Source: AC-32 sp963813435 (GTDB lineage: Bacteria > Actinomycetota > Thermoleophilia > Gaiellales > Gaiellaceae). From it: a stretch of 64,000 nt of DNA. Below, one piece after another: positions 57,732 to 64,000 of the stretch. The position numbers were made by a program, and so were the translations under genes. The notes below the pieces were generated by a model that saw nothing but the letters and a program-made list of their open reading frames with translations, made no database searches and was not told the origin of the DNA. Numbering within the stretch: the first letter of the stretch is position 1; every line of letters begins with the position of its first letter. The stretch is taken from assembly GCA_963813435.1 (NCBI GenBank), contig CAWEYY010000003.1, positions 62,001-126,000 of the forward strand, in the 5' to 3' direction.

Positions 57732-58794
57732 TCCGCTCCTCCCGTGAGTAGATCGGCTTCTTCACGACCCCGGCCCGCCGGGGCCGCCCTCGCACGTCCA
57801 CCGTCAGCTCGGTGCCGGGCTGCGCGCGCGAGGCGGGAACGTATCCCATCCCGATTCCCCGCTCCAGCATCGGCGAGTGTGAGCCCGAGGTGACCGTCCC
57901 GATCGGCTCATCGCCGTCGACGATCGGCATCCCCTGGCGCGGGATCCCGGGATCCGTCATCACGAATGCCGCGAGGCGCCGCTCCGGGCCGGCCTCCTTG
58001 ATCCTGCGCAGCTCTCCTGAACCCGTGAACTCCTTGTCGAGCGCGCACACCCAGCCCAGTCCGGCCGAGATCGCATCGGTGTCCGGACCGATGTCGTTCC
58101 CGTGCAGCGGGTAGCAGACCTCGAGCCGCAGCGTGTCGCGCGCGCCGAGGCCGCAGGGGGCGGCACCGCGGGCGACGACACGGTTCCAAAGCTCACCGCC
58201 GCGCTCCGCCGGAACGAGCAGCTCGACGCCGAGCTCGCCCGTGTATCCGGTCCGATTGACGACGCATGCCACGCCGTCGATCTCGCCGTCCTCGAACGTG
58301 AACGCCGGCGCCTCCGCGAGCCCGAGCCGCTCGAGCGAGCGCGGCCCCTGCACTGCGAGCAGCGCGTAGTCGTCCGAGACGTCGCGCACCTCCGCCCCTG
58401 AGAGCTCGCGCTCCTGAAGCCACGCGAGATCGGCCTCGCGGTTTGCCGCGTTCACGATCAGCAGGAAGCGATCGGGCTCGCGCTCGTAGACGATCAGGTC
58501 GTCGACGATCCCGCCCTGCTCGTTCGTCAACAGCGCGTACTGCGCCTTCCCCGGACCGATCCGGTCGACGTCGTTCGAGAGCACCGCCTGCAGGAACGCC
58601 CGCGCACGCGGGCCTTCGACCGCGAGCTCGCCCATGTGCGAGACGTCGAACACGCCGCAGTCGTTCCGCACCGCGAGGTGCTCCGGGATCACACCCTCGT
58701 ACTGCACGGGCATCTCCCAGCCGGCGAACGGGACGAGGCGAGCGCCGAGGGCGACGTGCCGGTCGAAGAGCGGCGTCCGGAGCAGCGTCTGCAT
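57724..58794 (-). CDS. gcvT: Aminomethyltransferase (T protein)
   Basis: 356 residues; transfers methylene from GcvH to tetrahydrofolate, releasing ammonia. PFAGWEMPVQYEGVIPEHLA, VFDVSHMGELAVEG, ANREADLAWLQ, GYTGELGVELLV, RDTLRLEVCYPLHGNDI (folate site) and GTVTSGSHSPMLERGIGMGY. First gene of gcvT-H-PA-PB-ltaE. I find no glycine riboswitch in the 54 bases before it. Confidence 0.95.
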   Translation of the reverse strand: MQTLLRTPLFDRHVALGARLVPFAGWEMPVQYEGVIPEHLAVRNDCGVFDVSHMGELAVEGPRARAFLQAVLSNDVDRIGPGKAQYALLTNEQGGIVDDLIVYEREPDRFLLIVNAANREADLAWLQERELSGAEVRDVSDDYALLAVQGPRSLERLGLAEAPAFTFEDGEIDGVACVVNRTGYTGELGVELLVPAERGGELWNRVVARGAAPCGLGARDTLRLEVCYPLHGNDIGPDTDAISAGLGWVCALDKEFTGSGELRRIKEAGPERRLAAFVMTDPGIPRQGMPIVDGDEPIGTVTSGSHSPMLERGIGMGYVPASRAQPGTELTVDVRGRPRRAGVVKKPIYSREERNG

Positions 58795-58816
58795 CGGCGC
58801 TGATGCTAAAGGAGCC

Positions 58817-58834
58817 GGGCTCGCCGCCGAGCCC
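58817..58834 (-). terminator. Hairpin between ftsZ and gcvT
   Basis: GGGCTCG-GCGG-CGAGCCC on the minus strand followed by GGCTCCTTT; a candidate terminator or attenuator separating ftsZ from the gcv operon. Confidence 0.55.
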
Positions 58835-58848
58835 TCGGACGGGCGCGG

Positions 58849-59934
58849 TCAGTTCTCGCGCAGGAACGAGGGCACTTCGAGAACGTCGTCCGGAACCTCG
58901 AAGCGCTCCGCTGGGACTTCGCGCGGGCTCTCGGCGCCGTTCAATGCCTCGGCGGGCTCCTCGGTTCGGCGCTTGCGCCGGTGCCTGACGGCCCCGAAGC
59001 CGGTCGCGATCACCGTGACCCGCACCTCGTCGCCTATGGCCTCGTCGATGACCGCGCCGAAGATGACGTTCGCGTTCTGATCGGCGGCCGACGTGACGAC
59101 CTCCGCCGCCTCGTTGACCTCGAACAACCCGATGTCCGGGCCTCCCGTGACGTTGAGCAGGATCCCGGTCGCGCCTTCGATGGACGATTCGAGCAACGGG
59201 GAAGAAACGGCCTGCCGCGCGGCAACCGTGGCGCGGCCCTCACCCGAGGCCGAGCCGATTCCCATTAGCGCGGATCCGGCCTCGGTCATGATCGTGCGGA
59301 CGTCGGCGAAGTCGAGGTTGACGAGGCCGGGGATCGTGATCAGGTCGGTGATCCCCTGGACTCCCTGGCGAAGGACGTCGTCCGCCATCTTGAAGGCGTC
59401 GACGATCGACGTCCGCTTCTCGACGACCTGGAGCAGCCGGTCGTTCTCGATCACGATCAGCGTGTCGACGTGGTCGCGCAGCTCCTCGAGACCCGATGCC
59501 GCGACGTCTCCACGGCGGCGCCCCTCGAACGAGAACGGCCGTGTGACGACGCCGACGCAGAGCGCCCCGAGCTCCTTGGCAAGCCGCGCCACGATCGGCG
59601 CTGCGCCCGTGCCCGTGCCGCCACCCTCGCCCGCGGTCACGAAGATCATGTCCGCGCCCTTGAGCGCCTCCTTCAGCTCGTCGCGGCTCTCTTCGCCCGC
59701 GGCCTTGCCGATGGAAGGATCGGCGCCTGCGCCGAGACCCCGCGTCACATCTGACCCGATCGGCATCTTCACGTCGGCGTCGCACATCAGCAACGCCTGC
59801 GCGTCGGTGTTGATCGCGATGAACTCGACCCCTGACAGGCCCGCGTCCACCATGCGATTGACGGCGTTCGATCCACCCCCGCCGACTCCGACGACCTTGA
59901 TCAGTGCCAGGTAGTTCCCTCTCTCATCCCTCAT
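58849..59934 (-). CDS. ftsZ: Cell division protein FtsZ
   Basis: Tubulin-like GTPase that forms the division ring. 361 residues from ATG at 59934 (GAGGGAC upstream; a TTG three codons earlier is the alternative). GTP motifs: IKVVGVGGGGSNAVNRM, AINTDAQAL, tubulin signature GEGGGTGTGAAPIVA, TRPFSFEGRRR, NDRLL. Short linker and the C-terminal binding peptide DVLEVPSFLREN, which docks FtsA/SepF/ZipA-type partners. Between ftsQ and gcvT, with its own promoter. Confidence 0.96.
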   Translation of the reverse strand: MRDERGNYLALIKVVGVGGGGSNAVNRMVDAGLSGVEFIAINTDAQALLMCDADVKMPIGSDVTRGLGAGADPSIGKAAGEESRDELKEALKGADMIFVTAGEGGGTGTGAAPIVARLAKELGALCVGVVTRPFSFEGRRRGDVAASGLEELRDHVDTLIVIENDRLLQVVEKRTSIVDAFKMADDVLRQGVQGITDLITIPGLVNLDFADVRTIMTEAGSALMGIGSASGEGRATVAARQAVSSPLLESSIEGATGILLNVTGGPDIGLFEVNEAAEVVTSAADQNANVIFGAVIDEAIGDEVRVTVIATGFGAVRHRRKRRTEEPAEALNGAESPREVPAERFEVPDDVLEVPSFLREN

Positions 59935-59992
59935 GTCCCTCAACTCACCTCGACCTGAAGCTCTACTCGAACGTGCGTCTTACAAGTCCGGG

Positions 59993-60021
59993 AGGGTACG
60001 CTGCCCCGGAGCGCATGTCAA
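59993..60021 (-). promoter_or_regulatory. Promoter of ftsZ
   Basis: Minus strand: -35 TTGACA (60016-60021), 17-nt spacer, -10 TACCCT (59993-59998). Predicted leader about 50 nt with a GAGGGA site. This is the best sigma-70-type match seen in the window. Confidence 0.7.
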
Positions 60022-60049
60022 CGCCGTTCGAGCGGGTTAACCCTAAAGC

Positions 60050-60868
60050 TCAGCCTACGGGTTGAGAGTTTGATCCGGCCACCGGACGGCCGGGCACGCT
60101 GACGTCGAGATAGGCGTAACCGCCTGTCCCACGCAGCTTCGGGAGGATCTGCTCCGCAACAGTGAGCTTGAGGCGGATGGCCCGCAGGTCGCCGAGGCGG
60201 AGCTCGATTCCGGATGCGAGCAGGAACGTCAGGTCGTGGTCGTGGGCTCGCACGACGTTGATGCGACGATCGAAGTGCACGCGCCGTGCCAGCGCCAGCG
60301 AGCGCACCGCGCGGAGGCCGTAGCGGTCGGTGATCCTCGCCCCGACCTCGGGGTCGTCCGAGCGCGTCAGCCAGACCGCAGGAAGCGCGTGCCGCTTCCC
60401 GGCCGGGACCCTGGAGATGACCTCGGCACTCGTCGAGACGAGCCACGCGTTGGCTCCGCGCCGCGCGATCGCGGCGGGGTCCTCGGGCCTGACGAGCACG
60501 CGGAGCGTGTGCGGGAAGTCGCGGTCGTAGCTCACCGAGGCGACGTCGGTCAGCGGCAAGAGCCGCTGCTCGACCGAGCTCCCGTGAAGCGCCAGGAGGC
60601 TGGTTCCCTCGAGCGGGGCGAGGGCCTTGCGCACGTGAACTGCGACGGAGGGCGGGGCGCCCTCGACCTCGATCTGCTGCACGGAGAACATCGGCGTCGC
60701 ACGCGCGAGCGCATAGAGGCCCGCGGCGCCGGCCACGATCGCAAAGCCGAGCAGGAGGGACCGGCCCGACGGCAGCAGGCGAAGAAGCGCCCCGCGGTCG
60801 CCCCGTGCGGCGAGGGGGATGACTGCGGCGCTCGTTCGCGCACGCTGCTGGGACCGCTGCTCGGCCAC
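60050..60868 (-). CDS. ftsQ: Cell division protein FtsQ
   Basis: 272 residues from GTG at 60868. Short cytoplasmic part (QQRARTSAAVIPLAARGDRG), one membrane helix (SLLLGFAIVAGAAGLYALA), then POTRA (MFSVQQIEVEGAPPSVAVHV, LEGTSLLALHG, PHTLRVLVRPEDPAAIA) and beta domains. Together with FtsB/FtsL it links septal enzymes to the ring. Start is the least certain in the cluster; another frame covers the region upstream but is not FtsQ-like. Confidence 0.88.
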   Translation of the reverse strand: MAEQRSQQRARTSAAVIPLAARGDRGALLRLLPSGRSLLLGFAIVAGAAGLYALARATPMFSVQQIEVEGAPPSVAVHVRKALAPLEGTSLLALHGSSVEQRLLPLTDVASVSYDRDFPHTLRVLVRPEDPAAIARRGANAWLVSTSAEVISRVPAGKRHALPAVWLTRSDDPEVGARITDRYGLRAVRSLALARRVHFDRRINVVRAHDHDLTFLLASGIELRLGDLRAIRLKLTVAEQILPKLRGTGGYAYLDVSVPGRPVAGSNSQPVG

Positions 60869-60925
60869 GGCCCGCAGTTCGCCACACCCCGCCCTGCTCC
60901 TGCCGACCGCGCGCTCGTCCAGCCA

Positions 60926-60989
60926 TGAGGCGCTCGCTTGCGACGCCGACCATAAGAGGCCGCGCCGGCTTTGCCGGTGCGGCCGTCTA
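60926..60989 (-). repeat. Two-hairpin dispersed element, copy F
   Basis: Minus strand: TAGACGGCCGCACCGG, stem around GGCAAAGCC, GCGCGGCC, a 6-base spacer, GTCGGCGTCGCAAGCGAGCG and CCTCA. The leading TAG is the stop of murB. Near identical in layout to copy G. Confidence 0.85.
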
Positions 60990-61865
60990 GATCGGCGGGA
61001 GCTCGATCGGGCCGAGGAACTCGACCTCGTGCTCGAGCTCGACGCCGAACTGCTCGCGCGCCCGGCGGCGCGCCTCGGCCATGAGCGCGATCGCATCCGC
61101 CGTGCGGGCGCCGTCGGCGTTCTCGATGAAGTTCGCGTGCCGCGGCGAGATCTGCGCGCCGCCGATCCGGTGGCCCTTGAGGCCGCACGCCTCGAGCATC
61201 CGCCCGGCGCCCAGGCCGTGGTCGGGGTTCTTGAACACGCTGCCGAACGTCCGCTTGTTGGTCGGTTGCGCGGCCTTGCGTAGGGCTTGAAGCTCGGCCA
61301 CGGTGGCCTTGATCTCGTCCAGCGGCTTCGGCGTGAGCCGGAACTCGGCGCGCGCGACGACCTGGCCGTGGTGGAGCTCCGAGTGCCGGTAGGTGAGCCC
61401 GAGCTCGGACGGTGCCAGCCAATGCGGCCCGTCGCCGTTCACCACGAGCGCACGCTCGAGGATCGCGGCCCAGTCGCTCCCGTAGGCGCCCGCGTTCATC
61501 CAGACGCCTCCGCCGACGGTGCCGGGGATCGCGCACGCGAACTCGAACCCACCGAGCTCCGCGTCCCGCGCCCGGTGAAGGCAGACCGCGTTGGCCGCGC
61601 CGCCGCCCGCGACCAGGAACTCGTCGTGGATCTCGGCAGTCGCGAGCTCGCCGGCGAGCCGGAGCACGAGGCCCTCCCAGCCCTCGTCGGCGACGAGCAG
61701 GTTCGAGCCGAGCCCGACCGTCGCGACCGGCAGCTCGCGCTCCTGCGCCCACGCCAGCGCCTGCTCGAGCTCGTCCAGCGTCCCGGGCCTGGCGAACGCA
61801 GCCGCCGGCCCGCCGGTGCCGAGCGTGGTGAGGCGCGAGAGCTCGACTCCCTCTTCGATCTTCAC
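60987..61865 (-). CDS. murB: UDP-N-acetylenolpyruvoylglucosamine reductase
   Basis: 292 residues, FAD-dependent second step of muramic acid synthesis. TTLGTGGPAAAFARPGTLDE, VGLGSNLLVADEGWEGLVLR, IPGTVGGGVWMNAGAYGSD, ELGLTYRHSELHHGQVVARA (catalytic-site Ser/Tyr area), FGSVFKNPDHGLGAGRMLEA and HANFIENADGARTADAIAL with the C-terminal Glu (HEVEFLG). GTG overlaps the murC stop (GTGA). Stop TAG abuts dispersed element copy F. Confidence 0.95.
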   Translation of the reverse strand: MKIEEGVELSRLTTLGTGGPAAAFARPGTLDELEQALAWAQERELPVATVGLGSNLLVADEGWEGLVLRLAGELATAEIHDEFLVAGGGAANAVCLHRARDAELGGFEFACAIPGTVGGGVWMNAGAYGSDWAAILERALVVNGDGPHWLAPSELGLTYRHSELHHGQVVARAEFRLTPKPLDEIKATVAELQALRKAAQPTNKRTFGSVFKNPDHGLGAGRMLEACGLKGHRIGGAQISPRHANFIENADGARTADAIALMAEARRRAREQFGVELEHEVEFLGPIELPPI

Positions 61866-63067
61866 AAGAGCTCCTCGAGGATCAGCGGCCCCGCGCGCTC
61901 GACGTCGCCGGCGCCGAGCGTCAGGACGAGGTCGCCCGGGCGCGCGCGGCGCGAAAGAAAGCGCACGGCATCCTCCAGCGACGGCGTCCAGGCGACGGGC
62001 ATCCCGGGCCGCTGCGCCGCGAGAGCGTCGACGACGAGCTTGCCGCTCACGCCCGCGACCGGGTCCTCGCGCGCGGCATAGATGTCGGTGACGGCAACGG
62101 CGTCCGCCGCGGCCAGGGCGGCTCCGAGCTCGCCCGCCAGGTGCCGCGTACGCGAGTAGAGGTGCGGTTGGAAGACGACGAGCACGCGGCCGCCGTTGAC
62201 GGCCGACCGCGCCGCCGAGAGCGTCGCGGCGATCTCGCTCGGGTGGTGGCCGTAGTCGTCGAACACCTCGACGCCGGCCGCCTCCCCGCGCCGCTCGAGC
62301 CTCCGGCCGACCCCCTGGAAGTCGGGCAGCACACGCTCGGCGTCGGCGCGCGGCACGTCTGCCAGCTCGAGCGCGGCAAGGGCCGTCGCCGCGTTGCGCC
62401 GATTGTGCTCTCCGGGGACGCCAAGCTCGAAGGCAACGGGTTCGAGCTCCTCGCCGCGGACCTGTGAAGGAGCCTCGGCGAGCCAGCGGTCGAAGAGCTC
62501 GCGGACCTCCTCCTCGGAGGCAAACGTCGCGTGATGGTCGAGCTCGATATTCGTGACGACGGCGATCTGCGGGCGCAGCAGCTCGAGCGAGCGGTCCGAC
62601 TCGTCCCCCTCGGCGACGAGCCAGCCGCCACCCGCGCGCGCATTGCCGTCCAGCTGCGGAACCTCGCCTCCGATCAGGAATGACGGGTCGAGCCCGAGGC
62701 GGCCGAGACAGAACGCGATCATCGCCGCGGTCGTCGTCTTGCCGTGTGCGCCGGCGACGACGATCGACGGCCGGAGCGCAACGAGCTCGGCGAGCAGCTC
62801 GCCGCGCCTCCTCACGTCGCGGCCGGCGATCTCCGGGTTGTCCGGGGAGATCGCGCTCGACACGATCACCTCGGCGCCCTCGGGGACATTTGCGTTCTCG
62901 TGGCCGATCACGACCGGAACGCCGGCCGCCTCCAGCCGCTCGACATACGAGGAGCGTGCGCGGTCGGAGCCGCCGACCTCCGCCCCCCACTCGCGTGCGA
63001 CGAGCGCGAGCGCGCTCATCCCCGCGCCGCCGATCCCGACGAACCAGAAGCGCCTACCCTCGAGCAA
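61862..63067 (-). CDS. murC: UDP-N-acetylmuramate-L-alanine ligase
   Basis: 401 residues, shorter than the usual 450-490. N-terminal nucleotide-sugar domain (WFVGIGGAGMSALALVAREW, GSDRARSSY), ATP loop VAGAHGKTTTAAMIAFC, VAEGDESDRSLELL, NIELDHHATF, GEHNRRNAATALAAL, FDDYGHHPSEI and the C-terminal domain. TTG at 63067 is the start and overlaps the murG stop by 14 bases. Confidence 0.94.
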   Translation of the reverse strand: MLEGRRFWFVGIGGAGMSALALVAREWGAEVGGSDRARSSYVERLEAAGVPVVIGHENANVPEGAEVIVSSAISPDNPEIAGRDVRRRGELLAELVALRPSIVVAGAHGKTTTAAMIAFCLGRLGLDPSFLIGGEVPQLDGNARAGGGWLVAEGDESDRSLELLRPQIAVVTNIELDHHATFASEEEVRELFDRWLAEAPSQVRGEELEPVAFELGVPGEHNRRNAATALAALELADVPRADAERVLPDFQGVGRRLERRGEAAGVEVFDDYGHHPSEIAATLSAARSAVNGGRVLVVFQPHLYSRTRHLAGELGAALAAADAVAVTDIYAAREDPVAGVSGKLVVDALAAQRPGMPVAWTPSLEDAVRFLSRRARPGDLVLTLGAGDVERAGPLILEELL

Positions 63068-64000
63068 GCGCGATCAGCTCCTCCGCGATCTCGTTGGCCG
63101 CATCCGGGCGCGCGACCCGCAGCATCGCCTCGCCCATCTCCGTCAGGCGGTGCGGGTCGTCGAGCAGCGAGCGCACGATCTCGGGCACGCGGCCGAGGTC
63201 GGTCTGCGGGACGAGGATCGCCCCGCCCGCGTCCTGGAAGTAGCGCGCGTTCCGGGTCTGGTGGTCGGCGGTCGCAAACGGGTACGGGACGAGGATCGCG
63301 GGCTTCCCGGCCGCGGCGAGCTCCCAGACGCCTCCGCCCGAGCGCGCGAGGACGAGGTCGGCGGCCCCCAACGCAAGCCCGTAGTCGTCGAGAAACGGCA
63401 GCAGCTTGTAGTCGGACCGCGACACGCGACCCTGCAGCCCTTCGAGCTGCGTCTCGCCGCAAAGGTGGAGGACGGCAGGTCCTGACACGCCGAAGCTCTC
63501 GACGGCGAGCTCGTTCAGCGCTCGGGCACCCTGGCTTCCGCCCGCGACGAGCAGCAGCGGCCCGTCGGCCGGAAGCTCCAGCTCCGCCCGCGCCCAGTCG
63601 CGCGGCACCGGTCGCGAGCGCGAAGGGATCGGGCGGCCCGTCACGCGGTACTTCGGCCCGTTCCGTCCCGAGATCGGGAACGCGAGGAACACGCGCTTGG
63701 CGAACGGCGCCGCGAGCCGGTTCGCGAGCCCGAGGTGCGCATCCGCTTCCATCACCGCGGAGGGAATCCGCCGCCGCGCGGCCGCGAGCACCATCGGGCC
63801 GCCGACGTACCCGCCGCCTCCGAGCACGACGTCCGGCTTCCGCCGCGCGAGGATCCGATCGCATGCGGCCGGCGAGCCGACTGCTCGCAGAGCAGCGCGC
63901 GCCTGGGCGAGCCCTGGCTGGCGCGGAAGGCCGCTCACGCGGAACGTGTCGAGCTCGTAGCCGGCCTCAGGAACGAGCCGAGCCTCGGCGCGCTCCGGCG
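63054..64000 (-). CDS. murG: UDP-GlcNAc transferase MurG (5' end off window)
   Basis: The frame reads in from the right edge: ERAEARLVPEAGYELDTFRV, SGLPRQPGLA, then GGYVGGPMVLAAARRRIPSA, the GGSQGARALN loop, YKLLPFLDDYGLALGAADLV, LARSGGGVWELAAAGKPAIL, VPYPFATADHQTRNARYF. These are the MurG lipid II synthase blocks. About 315 residues are visible; the N-terminal HhxxP start is outside. Confidence 0.94.
   Translation of the reverse strand, partial: PERAEARLVPEAGYELDTFRVSGLPRQPGLAQARAALRAVGSPAACDRILARRKPDVVLGGGGYVGGPMVLAAARRRIPSAVMEADAHLGLANRLAAPFAKRVFLAFPISGRNGPKYRVTGRPIPSRSRPVPRDWARAELELPADGPLLLVAGGSQGARALNELAVESFGVSGPAVLHLCGETQLEGLQGRVSRSDYKLLPFLDDYGLALGAADLVLARSGGGVWELAAAGKPAILVPYPFATADHQTRNARYFQDAGGAILVPQTDLGRVPEIVRSLLDDPHRLTEMGEAMLRVARPDAANEIAEELIALARG

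Noticed and set aside
58795..58848. Glycine riboswitch before gcvT
   Set aside because: The gap is only 54 bases and holds one simple hairpin; the two-domain glycine aptamer needs far more.
60018..60953. A 311-residue minus frame overlapping ftsQ, starting inside element F
   Set aside because: Its sequence is Arg-rich and unlike any family, whereas the overlapping frame encodes a clear membrane helix and POTRA domain.

Overview
High-GC DNA with many GTG starts, GTGA/ATGA start-stop overlaps and typical actinobacterial neighbourhoods (SteA-RecN-NadK-TlyA, MurG-MurC-MurB-FtsQ-FtsZ, an in-frame AroK-AroB fusion, DUF1707 and PPOX-type small proteins). The best guess is a chromosomal segment of a deep-branching actinobacterium of the Thermoleophilia/Gaiellales type. 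That assignment is inference from gene content and order; no rRNA or taxonomic marker alignment was possible. Most of the window is ordinary housekeeping sequence. Two genes run off the edges (steA on the left, murG on the right).

Layout. 1-20.6 kb is one dense minus-strand block, read from high to low coordinates: mnmA, alaS, ruvX, mltG, aroE, aroC, aroKB, aroQ, pepQ, efp, a carboxyltransferase-BCCP fusion, accC, asp23, nusB, xseB, a prenyl synthase, a P1 peptidase, tlyA, nadK, recN, steA. It covers shikimate synthesis, fatty-acid carboxylation, tRNA charging and modification, and DNA repair. 20.6-28.2 kb has a frameshifted PPOX gene and a small secreted protein on plus, then hisS-aspS with a glyoxalase-II-like hydrolase, a DivIVA-like coiled-coil protein, two paralogous Pro/Glu-rich membrane proteins and an RlpA-like barrel on minus. 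28.4-34.7 kb is a histidine-utilisation set (ftcD-like, hutH, a tiny membrane protein, hutU, hutI). 34.7-40.4 kb on plus carries a methyltransferase, a UDG-like protein, a heterodimeric ABC exporter and a secreted protein. 40.4-43.1 kb is a sparse, decayed island between and after tRNA-Gln and tRNA-Glu with an integrase remnant. 43.2-52 kb holds small membrane proteins, an M3-like peptidase, gltX, an AlkZ-like protein, endonuclease IV, a Cys-rich protein, a HAD phosphatase and a Ca2+/H+ antiporter. 52-64 kb on minus is murG-murC-murB-ftsQ-ftsZ followed by gcvT-H-PA-PB, threonine aldolase and a beta-lactamase-fold hydrolase.

The most unusual things seen: (1) at least seven copies of a 65-80 bp two-hairpin element (one copy nested inside another), three of which supply the TGA stop codon of the adjacent gene; (2) a 605-residue fusion of an oxaloacetate-decarboxylase/pyruvate-carboxylase-type carboxyltransferase domain, with every metal-site residue replaced, to the biotin carrier protein in the accBC position; (3) long direct repeats that include a start codon and flank palindromic insertions at two loci; (4) a second conserved intergenic motif in three copies; (5) a recurrent TANNNT box 6-7 nt before start codons, implying widespread leaderless transcription.
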